The notes: generated by a model not told the origin, from the letters alone. A stretch of 64,000 nt of DNA from Lepeophtheirus salmonis (GCF_016086655.4 NC_092584.1:9413907-9477906), one strand, 5' to 3'. Numbered from the stretch's first letter, positions 13,895-27,000 are shown. Numbers and translations are program-made.

Positions 13895-14340
13895 ATGGGG
13901 TCTGCAGGGGTGGTCTGGTGGTCCTGACAGGTTAAAGAATGTTTGCTTCTTTCCCAAAAAATGTAATATATATATTGTAAATATAATTTCTTTTGGATAA
14001 CTGTGGATTTTTGGAAAAAAATCCACACAAATTTAATAATCTTTTTTTTCAAAAAATTTATTTTTTTGTGAACAGCAATAGATTTTGGAATTATTCTTCC
14101 AAAAATTTACTTTTTGTGAATAGCTACAGATATTTGAAATTTTTTCTAAATGGCTCTGGATTTTTAATTTTTTCCTACGAATTTAATTACTGATTTTTTT
14201 TCAAAAAATATAATCATTGAACTTCTATTTTTCAATTTTTTTTCCCAAAAAATTTTATTTTTTGTCAATAGCTAAGGATTCTTGAGAAAAAATTCCAAAA
14301 AGTTTAATACTGAAAATTTCATTTTTTAGCAAATTTTATC
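13895..14340 (+). repeat. CAGGGGCGTCCGC-type element, plus orientation
   Basis: Starts ATGGGGTCTGCAGGGGTGG, followed by several modules of the GATAACTGTGGATTTTTGG kind with T-rich spacers. The far end is not evident. Confidence 0.5.
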
Positions 14341-16200
14341 AGTGGATGCCCTATTAAAATTTGTCGAGCATAAATCAAATCATATCGAGGTAATAATTGA
14401 ACCTATTGCAAATAGCCCTACAACGGCTCCCAATCCTCCCTACAACAAAAACCTACAGTAGCTGAGATTCTCATTAATGATATGTAAGAATAATATAAAA
14501 TATATTATCACCATGATTAGAAATTCACAATTTATGGTAAATACATTTTATTATGTAAATATTTTATTATCATAGTTATGTAGTCTCAGTGTTATTCAAG
14601 TTTTTTAATTAATTTATATACAACGTCTCTTCCTTAGATTTAATGATAATATGGGACGCTACTGAGAAACTCCTACTGATGAGTGAGAGAATGAGTAATC
14701 CTGGCGTAATTCTTCAAACATCCAGAGAATGTTGGTCTATTAAGATAGTACATAAATTATACCAAGGGCACCCTTAGCCAATTGATAAGCCCAGTGACTG
14801 AAAAAATGTGTATGGTCTTATAATTAATACGACAACTAGTAAATCAGTAGACCTTCAACTTGTTAAGGCCCTGGGCTTTTGCCCGGGTTCGTCCTAGCTT
14901 TAAAGTGTTTCTGACTGTATTAATTATGTTTCATACATAAAGGCCCTAATAAATGCAGAGTTTGGCGACAACTCCTTATACAGTAAAGTCAAATTTGAGT
15001 CGAAAGTCTTTCCTCAAATGCCCTAGTCCTTGAATATGTTCATCGAGTGCAGCTCGAGTCCTCAGACTTCATTTCAAATCCCCTAATTATAATATAAATA
15101 CCATAATGTTAAAAATTTCCTTCAGTTCTATATAAACTGGGGCAGGAGTTCAAGTTGAGTTGTAAGTCTTATCTATTGGGTCCAAGTCCAGTCTCGAGTC
15201 TTTGCACTTGAGTCGTGTCGCAACTCTTCAAAAGTCAAGTATAAAGAAATTCTGATAGAAAGTATTTTCGGATATGGGGTCAATATATATATTTTTTTCT
15301 TTATTTTCCACGTTTCGACTAACTCAAATCTTCTCAAATCTGTGTGTCTATTGATTTATGTTATAATTTATTTACAACCTATATTCTAGATATAACGATA
15401 AGCTACTGTTAAACTCTTACTTTTGAGTGAGGGATTGGAGTTTACCGGATGAACTAGCTTTATTTTATTTACATACTAAGTATGTACATATTCATATAAT
15501 ACACCTTGAGAGTCAGGATGTCTACGTCCCCTCATCCTCTCGCAAACTCCACCTATGCTGTAAGCTTACAGCATCTAAGAAATACTTGCAAATTAGTGTT
15601 TAGTTTCAGTCCAGAAATTCTTGGACGGTATGAAACCCTCATAATTTTTTGAGAACGAAATAGGTCAGTTCCAATTCAGTATGGACCCGTCTAGTAGTAA
15701 AAGACGGTTTACCCAACAAAATCCATCTTGATCTGTCACACCAAACAAAATTTATTTCATTGACCTAGTTTCTAGACTATTAACAGTCAGTCACCGATTG
15801 ATTAGTTTTCGCTTGACGGTGTGACGTCATATTGTGAGGAAGAGTGGGGGAAAAGTGTTGAGTTTGGACGTCCAAATTAAGGTTTTATCTGACAAATAAA
15901 AGTCATTTTTATATCAACGATGTTCTACATTCAATATCCATACATCGTAAAAACTACTGGCGACCTGGCTCAACATTCATGGATAAATATTACCGCCTCT
16001 GTTTGTTTTTAATTGATTTTTTTGTATGAAAAGAATTTCGTTCTTTTTTTTAATGGAAGCTATTTTAATCATGTTTTTTTTACAGGGTAGCCGGAAATAA
16101 ACATAAAAATATCTAAAAAATTGTGTCTCAGCCATAACTCAATCATGTATTAGACATTTTATTTGAAAATTAGTCAATTGAGAGTTCAATGTCTACTATT
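14341..16200. other. Gene-free stretch
   Basis: Only short ORFs. Includes a segment with repeated AAGTC/GAGTC motifs (14985-15240) and a segment with GTGACGTCAT (15822) beside a possible short inverted match around AATCGGTGACTGACTG. Nothing that I can name. Confidence 0.4.
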
Positions 16201-16214
16201 CAAGGTATTCAAAG

Positions 16215-16720
16215 TATTTTACTCTTCTGGAATGACGACCTCGATACATTGCTGAAATTAGAAGCAAACTTAGTTAATTTATCCCATTGACTGGACCTCC
16301 CATGCCTCTCTGATATCCGACTTGAGAGAGTCAAAGCTGTTGTTCTGTGTGATAATGGAATTGCTTTTCATGGTGATACATCAAAATTAGCCCGAATGGT
16401 TGAGGTCGGGAGATGATGAGGGGGGGCAGAATCCAAAGTCCAGAACTATCCCAATTTGTACTTGAGAATGACCTTGTTCTTCTTCTCTATGTGGGGAAGG
16501 AGCTTCATCCGTCTTCCACAAATAATCACTCCTGGAGTAATTGACATTCAATCAGGACAAGACATTGCACCACTTAGGTTCTAGTAGGCTTACCTGTTGA
16601 CAGAATCTCATTATTTGGAAAATTAGGGGTCTTCTTTTTCCCGTCACTGCTAATGACCCCAAGGACCACAATAGAGGCCGAATGTTTTGTAAGGTTTTCC
16701 TTCCTATTTTTACGGCATAG
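16215..16720 (-). pseudogene. Decayed mariner-type transposase fragment
   Basis: The minus strand carries scattered pieces in different frames: VLGVISSDGKKKTPNF (compare the family VMVLGVIASDGKK), DSAPPHHLP (the QDGAPAHT block, Gly changed), and NSFDSLKSDIREAWEVQSMG followed by QCIEVVI (C-terminal block). Multiple frameshifts and stops; dead. Confidence 0.6.
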
Positions 16721-17370
16721 ACAATGACCAACCAGATCGCCTCTGTTAGGAACTAAGTGACATGCCTAACATAGGACTATAAGTAGAAAGTACCACTAAA
16801 AAGATCATTAGTGACTTATAGGCCTACATACATATGTCTATTTGAAACGAATACTTTCCCTAATTTAAAAAATAATTATATTCAACAGAAGGAACGCTAT
16901 AAAAAATAATAGAAGCACCATTTCACAAAAAAATAAATCCATTAATTTCATTCATAGTAAGCTTTGATATGAAAATATTGATGTGTGTACAAAATGTGCC
17001 AAGGCGGGGGCACTCCTAGTAGATATGAATATTATATTAACATATGACGTCATACAAAACATATTTTCGTTCCCATTCTTTCTAGCCTTAAACTGTATAA
17101 AGACTGCCCTTTTAAAATCCTCGGGTATCTTAACTCATCTCAGGAACTTGATTCCATAGCCTATATTGCAATTAAAGTAGCCAAAGTTGATTGTCACAAT
17201 AAAAGAACGAGAAATTAGCTGATTTTAGTTCGTTGAAAGGGCCATATATGTGCCAATATGAGTCTCTGAAATTAAACAAAGGTTCCAAACTATAGTTTAA
17301 ATTATTTGGTATCTTAACTCCTTTTAGAAACAGGGAAATAAAAAAAGACAATCCCCCTCCCAAATATAAT

Positions 17371-17386
17371 CCTGCGGACGTCCCTG
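17371..17386 (-). repeat. Minus-oriented CAGGGGCGTCCGC-type end
   Basis: CCTGCGGACGTCCCTG, preceded by AAATATAAT as at 61788. Its partner end was not found. Confidence 0.45.
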
Positions 17387-18850
17387 AACAGGGTGCCAGA
17401 TTGGCCTTTTTGAAGCAGTTTGCCTTTGAAAGATCAATTTTGCTCTAAATTTGAAATAAATATGTAATTAATAGTTTCGATTTATTGAGTCATTTTTCAT
17501 GAAATAATAGGTTCTGTGGCACATTAAAATATTTCAAGTGGCAATGCGGCCCATCATATCAAGAGTTTGGACATCCTTTTCTTAGACCATCCCTTAAATT
17601 GTTTTTAAAAAATGACCAATTTGTTTTTCTAACAAACAGAATCATAATAAATACAAAAAAGATACAATTTTCGACACATAACAGCATCATTACATTAAGC
17701 ACAAGAGTTCTAAAAATTGTCAAATTTTATGGCCTCCAAAGAAATTAAATGTGATTGCCTCTGATGGTTTGTTTGGTCAAAGTAAAATGAAGTATTATAT
17801 TTTGAGAGGTCAAAGGTCAAGGTATCATAAAACGATATAACTAAATAATGCACCATAACTTTGGAACATATTTAGGTAGAGATCTCAAATTGGTGTCTTT
17901 ATGTAGATTTAATATTGATTCTTCTTTTCTATAGCACAAAAAAAAATCCAATTGAGGCTAAATGACCATTGGTGGTTATATGCCCTCCACCGAGTCCAGC
18001 AGGAAATGTATTTTTACAAGAGAGATGGAAAACGGGACAGTCTACACACTCCAAGGTATAGTAACCGCTCTAACTTTTTCCTTTTGTATGACATATGATA
18101 ATATACAAAGTGGAATGACATGAATTATGTATGTGTAATCAAGAAAATGTAGGAGGGTTTGAAGAAAAGAAGACAAGAAGCAAAAAATAAAAACCCGAGG
18201 ATACAAATTCCACCTACTTTTCTTTCTCTCTCTCTTTTCTTTCCTATTTCTGCTACACATAGGCTTAGAAATAGCATTAGTACAAACACATACATACATA
18301 CTAAAGCACTTGTTAGAATACGCAGGTGTTTGATGAATTCAAACCATGATTTTCTATAGACAGTATATATTATTTATAAAAATACACCTGCGTCAAAATC
18401 ATCTTGAAAATATATTATGTGTGTTGTCTTTTGAGTGTTGCAAATGTATGTTAGTATTTTAAAATACCGGTTTTATGGGCTCAACAATAAGCCTTTATAT
18501 TGATATTCAAAATGATATTATTAGCCTTGTTGGATCCAATTAATAGTCGAGCTCCAAAAGAGCAATTGGCTCGTCTACAATAAATGCTCGATCATTCTCT
18601 GAAAATTGTCTGAAATTGCACGAAATATTTTGTGGATCATTCGACTTGTCTATGAAATTGAATTATAATCAAAACTCGAAGCATTCGAGTGATTATTATT
18701 AGTCGAATAATGATGGGGTTTTGAAAAGTTTCCGACTTCGCAGCACTCGTAAAAAAAAAGCAGAGACCGGTAATCTTGCTGCATGCATACTTTTTTACCG
18801 CTGTTAATTTGGCCTCAAGGAAGTTTTATAGCGTGATATTTTTATTTTTT

Positions 18851-18967
18851 TATATTATCGGTTCGAACTTTACTGTTGTACCTCGATCTGAATAATACCA
18901 TGTCTAGAAGAAGAATAAAAAAGCAAATAGTTAATAGAAAAGTAAAGTTAAAACCGATAATATAAAC
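18851..18967. repeat. 24-bp inverted repeat (possible nested MITE or hairpin)
   Basis: TATATTATCGGTT at 18851 continues into AACTTTACT and is mirrored by AGTAAAGTT, AAAACCGATAATATA ending at 18965, with only about two mismatches across 24 bp. The loop is about 70 bp. Confidence 0.6.
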
Positions 18968-19218
18968 AAATAAATAGGGGGTGATAGTCATCCTGCAAAA
19001 TATCCTACAGGGTAAATTACCAGTGGCAAAAATGTAGGGACTAAATTACTTGCGAAATTGTTCGTGGCAAAATTACCTAGAACCAATAAAAGCTAGTCGC
19101 ATTGATCCTGCATCTGTTGAGAGCTACTTACAGAACTTTCAGCCATTTTAGAGGTACAATTGTTGTGAAAATTCACAAAATTGAGTATGTAGCTGTCTTT
19201 AAATATTTGTTGTCCAAC

Positions 19219-19420
19219 ATGGCTGAAAGTTTGGTGAATTACTGTCAACAAATGCAAGATAGATGTGACTAGCTCTTTTACCTCAATATGTCCATTTTCA
19301 CAAAAACACTCACATCCACTCACTCAAACAATTGTTACATAACAACTGCACCTCCAAAATGGCTGAAACTTTGGTGAGTAACTGTCAACAAATGATGGAT
19401 ATATGTGACTAGCTTGTATT
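19219..19420. repeat. Two direct repeats, period 140 bp
   Basis: ATGGCTGAAAGTTTGGTGAA at 19219 and ATGGCTGAAACTTTGGTGAG at 19359, both followed by ACTGTCAACAAATG and then ATGTGACTAGCT. Confidence 0.75.
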
Positions 19421-20169
19421 GACGAGTGCAGCCATTTTCACGTTGAGGTCGGAAACTTTTCAAAAAATATTGTATTTCAAGAAGGTGTCCTTCATTTTAA
19501 TTGATTTATGTATGATTAGACAGAATTTGTAGGAACTCAACATAATTTAATAAATAATTTACCTTTCGAATAATTGAATGTTTTTTTAACACTGGTCATT
19601 ACCCTTAATTTTCATCTATATAGCTATTTTACATCGAAACATGGCTCTGAATCGTAACTATACTCTAAAAAGCCAAACGTATTCCAGTTGAAAGTTTTAA
19701 TGATATTTTTTCTGTTTTACGACTACAATAACAATAATCAATGTAAGTTTTTAGCCGGCGGGCGTTTCAAAAGTGGAATTTTGATACATTCTGTGATCGG
19801 TCTTCTTTTTTTTTCCTGTTCTCTATTTTTGAGGAAAGGTTGCGCGATGTATTATGTTATACATACCTTCATAATCTACTTCTACGTAGGGGGGGATGTA
19901 AGCGTCCTCAACCCCCCTCCCTACTGACTGAAATATGTTTTGGAAATATATAGAAAAGACAACGTTTTTTGTCAAAAATGAATGTATGTCGTTTAATTTT
20001 GCCAATTTTGTATTAAAATGTGTCTTTTTTTTTTTTTTTTTAAAGGGTAATTTACCTTCATCTATACTAATAGGAAAAAAAAACATTTTTCAAAAAAACA
20101 CCACCTCAAAAATTGTCCAAAAACTATCTTCTCCCATAGAAAATCTTAGTAACAGCCCTTTCTATTATA

Positions 20170-20700
20170 GGAACAGTTTGATGCTCAACAATAGGCTCTA
20201 AGACGCCCTCATACCAATTAAAACCTGACAAGATCTCAATTTTAAATACTAAGGGGAAGTGGAATTATCTCAAAATCAAATCACTCCATATAATTATTAT
20301 ATAAACTTTGTACTGTACATGGACTTTGGACATTTCCTAATCTTTTTCTTCATAATTATCATTTAAATTCTAGTTTTCTCGTGATACTTGCACCGTACAC
20401 CTACAGACAAATCATACAGGACATGAAACAGTCCCTATAAGGAGAGTTTAATGCAGAAAAATATGCACTGGAGGGCCTTCTATCCAATCAAAACCTTAGA
20501 GGATGTCAGATTTTAAAAACTAAGAGGAATTCTCATTTCTATCATAAAATTCAAATCCCTCCGTGACATCATTTTTCTTGTAATATGAACTTTACCTTGA
20601 TCTGGCATTTTCCGTCACAATTATCGTTCAAAATCCTTTTGAATTTGACTGCAATACTAGTGCAGTATATTTGCAAAATAAGCAAGGTTACGCCCTGATC
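20170..20700. repeat. Two diverged copies of an AAACAGTCCCT-ended short element
   Basis: 20170-20436 ends AAACAGTCCCT and contains AAAACCTGACAAGATCTCA. 20442-20700 contains the parallel AAAACCTTAGAGGATGTCAG. Both are related to the better-preserved copy at 34298-34541. Confidence 0.55.
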
Positions 20701-22239
20701 GGTCTAGCGGTTGAAGCTGTTCCAGTTCTTCAGCTTTTGTTGCTATCTAGACTATACATATAAAGAAATTAAAAGTAGCTAAGTGCTTCTCATAGATCTA
20801 GAAAATTGGTTTCAGGCACAAGACAAAGTTAACAAAAGAGGGAAGGGATGGGGTAGATTATGGATCCAGGTCCGATTCTAAGGATGTCCGGCCCCTATAA
20901 TATATATTCAGCCAGGTTTCCAAAACTTGACAATAGCAAGGCCCCCATACACTAATACATTTTTAGCTAAGGCCTCTTTATACAAAATATGCGCACAATG
21001 TATGTGTAGACTGAAAGAAATCCCCCCTCACGGCCCCACATTGAATAATATTGTGTTAAGTAACCTTAGTTTCCGGAGCCCTCCTGGAATTTGGAGAACT
21101 ACCCACGCTGCTTATAAGATAGCTGCGGCCCTTTCTGTATCTAATATCATTTCCTGGGCCCGAATTTTCTTGTGACAACCCTTTTTTAAGTCCCTGTATA
21201 AAAAGAACTGAGACAGAAGACCAGAACCGAGACTGATAAAGCTGAACCGGAACTGTTGAAAAAACGTCATGCCGGGCAGTCCCTCTAGCAATGCCATCGT
21301 GTTCTTAATGGAATTAACTGGAATAAATAACGAAAATGACGTCATGATATACTGACAGTCTATTGTGAATAATTTCATATATGTCTATCAATGGTCTATA
21401 ATTATCTTCTTTTTTAATTGTATATAACAAGGATGTATGTATATAGTCCAATATTTGATGAATTATTCCTAAAATGACTCATATAACTAAGGAAGTTGAG
21501 CCCCATTGCAATAAACTGAAGATTGATTCAATTCTCATACACTTTTCCCCTTTAAAATGGTAAATAAAAAAAGGGGAAAACGGATTTCTTTCCCTTCAAA
21601 AAATATTAATTAAAAGATGAAAAATTAGGAGACGTTTTCACGTCAGATTTATGTGTGTATACTTGAAAAGAATGATGATTTCTTTACTTCTGCGTGTCTT
21701 TAAAGCACATGAAACGATTGTTTTTCCATTATTGTTACTATTAGTATGTACTTTAACTATATCGTAGAGGTCGTGTGAAAGTTTTAAAGACTTTAATGGA
21801 AAACAAATAGATTTCCCGCCTCTTAATGACTCCCATTGATCATCATATAACATCAATTGAGATAGGATATAGACTCTACGACGTACTTCACAAATTGATG
21901 GGACTCAGCTCGTAATTTCATAACAAATATGTTGCAAAAAAAAAAGTACTCAGTTATTATTCATCAATAGACTCTACGGAGTCCCTAGTGATGAGGGATG
22001 ACATTACAAAAAATACAATTATATTATGCGTAAGTGATTTTGTATTTATTAGAATGGTTCTACTTTGCCTCTTTGTCCAATTCTCTACCAAAAATTGACA
22101 TTCTTCGTAAATAGACTCTACGGAGAAAAATGCTGACTCATGGTAATATTAGATGAAGTAAGGTATAGTCAATGCTATATATTTACGATATTTGGAATGA
22201 AGAGTTTACAAAACTGGGAATGAATTGTTCGTTTATTTA
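20701..22239. other. Gene-free stretch
   Basis: Only short ORFs. AGACTCTACG(G)A occurs three times (about 21870, 21969 and 22112) at 100-143-bp spacing. A segment near 21200-21300 has repeated GAACCG/GGAACTG motifs. Confidence 0.4.
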
Positions 22240-22498
22240 TTTATTTTTCAAAAATATCAAAAAATTTCAAATATTAGATTTTTTGAAGAAAAAAATCTCA
22301 AGAATCCAAAGTCAATCACAAAAATTCAAAAAATTACATTTTAAATATTAAATTCTTGGAAAAAAGTAGCAAAAACCCATAGCTATTCAAAGAAAATTAA
22401 ATTTCTTGGAAAGATAAATTAAATTAAATTTTTAGTAACAAGCAAACATTCCTTAATTTGGGGGACGGGAGGCTATACCCCCAGTACAGACACCCCTG
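22240..22498 (-). repeat. CAGGGGCGTCCGC-type element, minus orientation, diverged
   Basis: The body has AAAAACCCATAGCTATTCAA (inverse of the GAATAGCTATGG module). It ends with the degraded terminus CAGACACCCCTG after a GGGGGACGGGAGGCTATACC segment. Confidence 0.5.
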
Positions 22499-22814
22499 AT
22501 TTGCACAATTTGCTTATAATACAATTTACAAGTTGTACCCAACATTTAGTTATAAACATTTCAATAAAATAGAATATGTGGTTTTCGTATTTCGTGTGTG
22601 TATGTGAGTAATATTTTTATTGACATGAAAAACAGCGTTTTCGAGATAGTGCTAAGTGGTTCTCTGATTCTAATATTTCTTGAATAAAGAAATTAGAGTT
22701 GTATTTTTAATAGTTAATCATATGAGGGATAAAGGATTCACGGGGAAGGAGGGTTGAGGCTGGAACAAATGATACTTAAATACGCAGTCTTCAGTGGTGT
22801 GTATTAAATAGATT

Positions 22815-23207
22815 TTATAATATTACAGCTAAACATAAATCAAAGGACATGTCGTCCTCTTCAAACAAATGATTTATAGGACTTTGCCTCCTGGAATGAC
22901 GCAGACTATTTATATGTAGCCATTGTGAATCAATAACGCAACCATCATTTAGTACGGGGGCAAATAAGCTTGTCTCCATCTCTACAATATGTTTATAATT
23001 GATATGAAAGACATTCTTGTAGGTAGGTTTAACTTCGTTATTCTCCAACAAGTGAGAGACGACGCGTGACTCTGAGGCATTCATTGCATTTTTAGCTATG
23101 CATTCCATACTTTCTCTCTTTTTCATTTGTATGTTATTCTTCTCCTTAGAGGCCCAAATTTCCCCTTCGTTTCTGAGCAATTCACTTTTCTCCTTAGAAT
23201 AGAACAT
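22815..23207 (-). CDS. Hypothetical 130-residue protein, unrecognised
   Basis: Open from ATG at 23207 to a stop at 22815, with a stop three codons upstream of the ATG. The product is mixed in composition, without the homopolymer bias of neighbouring chance ORFs (SELLRNEGEIWASKEKNNIQ near the N-terminus, HSRRQSPINHLFEEDDMSFD near the C-terminus). No signal peptide or transmembrane segment and no family I recognise. It lies 700 bp from the ASAP start codon, transcribed away from it. It could be a single-exon gene, one exon of a larger minus-strand gene, or chance. Confidence 0.3.
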   Translation of the reverse strand: MFYSKEKSELLRNEGEIWASKEKNNIQMKKRESMECIAKNAMNASESRVVSHLLENNEVKPTYKNVFHINYKHIVEMETSLFAPVLNDGCVIDSQWLHINSLRHSRRQSPINHLFEEDDMSFDLCLAVIL

Positions 23208-23328
23208 TGATAGTTATGAAAATTAATTATTAGTTATTATTGTCTGCCAAAAAATTATCTCCGGAAACAGTCTCTCAACCTCATACCAAAAAGGAAGAAG
23301 AAGAAGAAGATAAAAACATCATTGCATT

Positions 23329-23350
23329 ATTCTCTATAGCTATAGAGAAT
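23329..23350. repeat. 22-bp perfect palindrome upstream of ASAP
   Basis: ATTCTCTATAG followed directly by CTATAGAGAAT, with no loop. It sits between the hypothetical minus-strand ORF and ASAP. Confidence 0.85.
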
Positions 23351-23815
23351 AAAAACGCCTCCAATATTATTTAAATTCCTATAAGAATAATACTAATATA
23401 ATATGTAATATAATTTTGTTAAAAAAAATTATCCTACGACTCCTCTGCTCAAAAGTGTGTGTATCCAGTGTATTTTCTTCGGGCGTGTAAACTATTAAAA
23501 AAAAGTAGTTTTCTCTACGCCCTTTATTGCGCTCGCTCCCTCGCGGCCGTCGTAATTCCTTTTTAAAGTACAAAGAGGAATCAGTGTCAAGGAGTGAGCA
23601 GACGTGAAGGGATGTTAGAAGTTGCTCTATGTTATAACTAGTATAAATGTGTTTTTATTTATGTATAAATCATAATATTTTTTGAAATAATTTTATATTA
23701 TGAGAGTGATCGTCATTTATGTAAACTAAGAAGAAGACGTCCCAGAAATCGAATCGAAGAACTTTACCCTGCTCCTAAAAGCCTTGTATTTATCATCAAT
23801 AAAAAAAGTGTTCCT

Positions 23816-23850
23816 TATAAATAGTGATCCTACTATTTGAACAGTTCGTT
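23816..23850 (+). promoter_or_regulatory. Candidate TATA box and initiator for ASAP
   Basis: TATAAATAG at 23816-23824 is followed about 25 bp later by ACAGTT (23841-23846), similar to the arthropod TCAGT initiator, about 60 bp before the ATG. In AT-rich DNA such matches arise by chance. A short GC-richer stretch at 23520-23556 (CGCTCCCTCGCGGCCGTCG) is another possible promoter mark. Confidence 0.28.
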
Positions 23851-23906
23851 TATTACTAATACTACTATTTATAAATATCAAAGAGACTACTAATATACTT
23901 AAGAAG

Positions 23907-24032
23907 ATGCCTGGACTTATATCAGTGAGTGATTTTGTTCACGAAACCAGCGAAGACTTTAATAGTCCTACAACCTCCAATTTCGTATCCCGGATTTCAC
24001 AATGCAGAGAAACAGTCTCCAAATGTGACGAG
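23907..24032 (+). CDS. ASAP: ASAP exon 1 (start codon, BAR N-terminus)
   Basis: Encodes residues 1-42, ending CDE before the donor GTAAGA. The ATG is chosen because the first ten residues match the conserved vertebrate ASAP N-terminus. Phase 0 at the donor. It is followed by a 12.5-kb intron, so a distal alternative first exon cannot be excluded. Confidence 0.93.
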
Positions 24033-27000
24033 GTAAGATCTACCTGTTTATTATTGAATGCGTATATTTCTCAGGTGGAATCATATACAATAATAATAAA
24101 ATACTCACAAAGTCTACGCGTACACTATTTACTTAATAGTAGTACGTCGAGTCTGTAGAAGTATTGCCTCTTGTAGTAGTAGTTGGTTTGTATTGTTCAA
24201 AAATCTACATCATTCACCGGCTGCAGGTAGATTTAAATCCCCTCTTACTACAATCAGAAGAAAAACAAGGTGGCAGGGGTATACGCTCATTCTTACTATC
24301 GTATTCTCTTCTTCGTTGTCAATGAACAAAGAAATACTTTTTGTAAAGAGCATTTGATAGACTATTTAGTTAGTTAGTCAGATATAGCGGATAGATCAAT
24401 TTAATCTGTACAATCTTTACGATCCACATAACCCCTTATTCTTCAGAAGCTCTTTTTTTTGCGTGTTTCTTTTTTTTTCTTATAAAGTGTGAGAGGAGAC
24501 CACACATTTAGGATCCCTGGAGTCAAATATCTCTCTGATATATTTATGATCCTTTTTCATAGTATTATATATTAATACTATGATATATGAGGTTGTGCGC
24601 CTCTACACCTTGTAATTTTGACAAATTTTCATAACTTCCCTCATTTTAATTACCCATTCAATTTCATTTCATTTTGATCCATTAAAAGTACGCAGTGTTC
24701 GGGATGTGAAAATGGTCTAAATCCCTTTGGTGGCAACTTGGATTTGACTACATATCAGCTGACAGAGATCACTATACAAACTATGGTACTCCTTTCTCGC
24801 TCATATGTTTGAATTTTGGCAAATGAAAGAAATGATTAATAAAAGTATTAATATCCTTACAAGTTAGCTCCATATACTTTTGTATATAAAAATCTATGCT
24901 CACGCCACCATTTTCGTCGTTCATAATGTACCACAGTAGATGTACTAATCAATTAGTATTTGTGATCCAAATAATCTGCCATTATATATTTAATAATATA
25001 TATACCGTCCATGGACTATTCAATTATTGCATTAGTTTTTTTTATTACAAGTCATTTTTGAGTTGCAATTTGTCATTTTTGCTTGAATACACAAGTTGTA
25101 ACTTGTATTTAATCTTATAATAAATATGTATGCCATCAAATATGATGCGAGTTAGTTGTGGCAACTGGTAGAAGGGTCGGATGTACAATCATACATGCAT
25201 AGTCGTCATCAAGTCAGTCAGCGTTTGCGTTTCTCACGCATGTCACATACCTACGTTTGTATATTTTAATTAGATATCATCATGTTTCGGAATACATAGC
25301 TGGATTATGAAGAGTGAGAAAATGCAATTGTATATGTCTATGTAGAGGAGTGGATTGGGAAATCTTATCTTGGGGGCATTGCTTAATGATATATCATGTA
25401 TACTATATCTTTTTATAGACTCTTTGGAAGCCTTAGTTTCTATTAATGTTTAAAAAAATACGAATTTCTTCGTCACAGTGCCTCTTATTTAACTAAAAAT
25501 TTAAATTCCCAACTATGTCATCATTTCATTTTGATCTATTAATTTATGTCCTATATATTCAAGAAGGACTCAACTCTGCGAACCCTTGGATTAGTACATA
25601 ATAAGCCAGAGAATACCCATTTGTGAATTAGTAAAGACAAAAATTACATATGTCAAACATCTAACGGAAGTAAATGTTGATTACATTATAATCATACACT
25701 ACTTATCACACAATAAGGCCCGGTTGTAACAGCTTAAATATAGTGATGTCATGCGCCTCTAGTTGACTTGGTGCAAAAGTAAAATTGCTCTGCAAACTTT
25801 TCATTTTATAATGATTCATCTTTTATCTTGTATATACAATCTGCTTCTTGTACAAGACAATTACATATATCGAAGATATCCATTCCCCAATTTCGTTCTG
25901 TGAGTAAAAGTCACAAATTATGTGTCTTTTCCGTTATATCTAACATACTAATATGATATGACAAGTGGTATCCTTCGTTCTACGAATTTTCATAGGTGAT
26001 TATACATATATTTATATCTATGTAAGTACACAACTGTAGCTTACACATGTGGCAAGACAAGGCGCTCACAGAAACAGGCATTTTATATGTCAAAATTTCA
26101 ATGATTTCCACAATTTTATAATAATATCTATATAAATTATATTATTCATTCTGTAGAACATTGTATATGTCATATATATATTATATATGTTCATAGCTGT
26201 TCATATGACCACAGTGAGGAGAGGGACCCATTGACCTTGATTTCATTCTCTGAAACATATTATTAAATTTACAGTATATATATATATATATATTTTTTTT
26301 TAATTACTAAAAATATTTCTAATTTTTTTCCTTAGTTTTACCCCTCCGTTTGAAGGAACTTTTTTTTAGGGATGAATATTAATATATATTTCAAATCCGT
26401 TGGTAATTTAGAAAATAAGCTTAATTAATTATTTAGAGGGATTCCTACGCGGTATGGGATTCACATTCCATTTACTGCAAAAAATAGATATTGTAAATTA
26501 ACGGATTTGTTTGAATTAACAATTTAAATATATTTTAACTTTAAAATATATGTTTAAAGGCAAATTTTCGTACCCTTATTGATTTTATTTACACATAAGT
26601 TATTGGCATACATAATTAATTAGTTTTAATGTCATCTTGAGGAGCACAAACTCTAATTGGTTAACCTGTTTTGATGAAAAACATCATTTTTGAAGACTGT
26701 AAACTTATATGAACAGTTATTAAGTAATATATTTGTAATAATTGTAACTTTATATGAATGAACATCACGTCGCATTTTAAGAAGCTCTTGCATTTTTGAA
26801 TAATATTTGAAATCCCCTAAAGTTGTTTGTGTGCAAAAAATGATCAATTGACGGAATATATACAATTCAAAATTGAATTACATATACGTTAAAGGATTTT
26901 CTAAAGTAAACTTTTAAAAAAATATTGAATTAATTATATAAAGATGTGAATTTGTTTTTCAAAAATAAAGTCTCAACTTTTATTATGTTGCGTGATTGAC

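Larger units (their letters stand above)
18719..19464. mobile_element. Decayed mariner-like element bounded by inverted ends
   Basis: TTGAAAAGTTTCCGACTTCG at 18719 and, inverted, TTGAAAAGTTTCCGACCTC at 19464 are near-identical 19-20-bp ends. The inner flank of the right end, AAAATGGCTGCACTCG, also resembles the left (GCAGCACTCG). The pattern matches mariner terminal repeats; a similar end lies at 62522. About 745 bp without an intact ORF. Confidence 0.6.

Noticed and set aside
14865..14905. tRNA-like segment (GGGTTCGTCC with a GC stem)
   Set aside because: No matching acceptor stem, D-arm or anticodon arm at proper distances.
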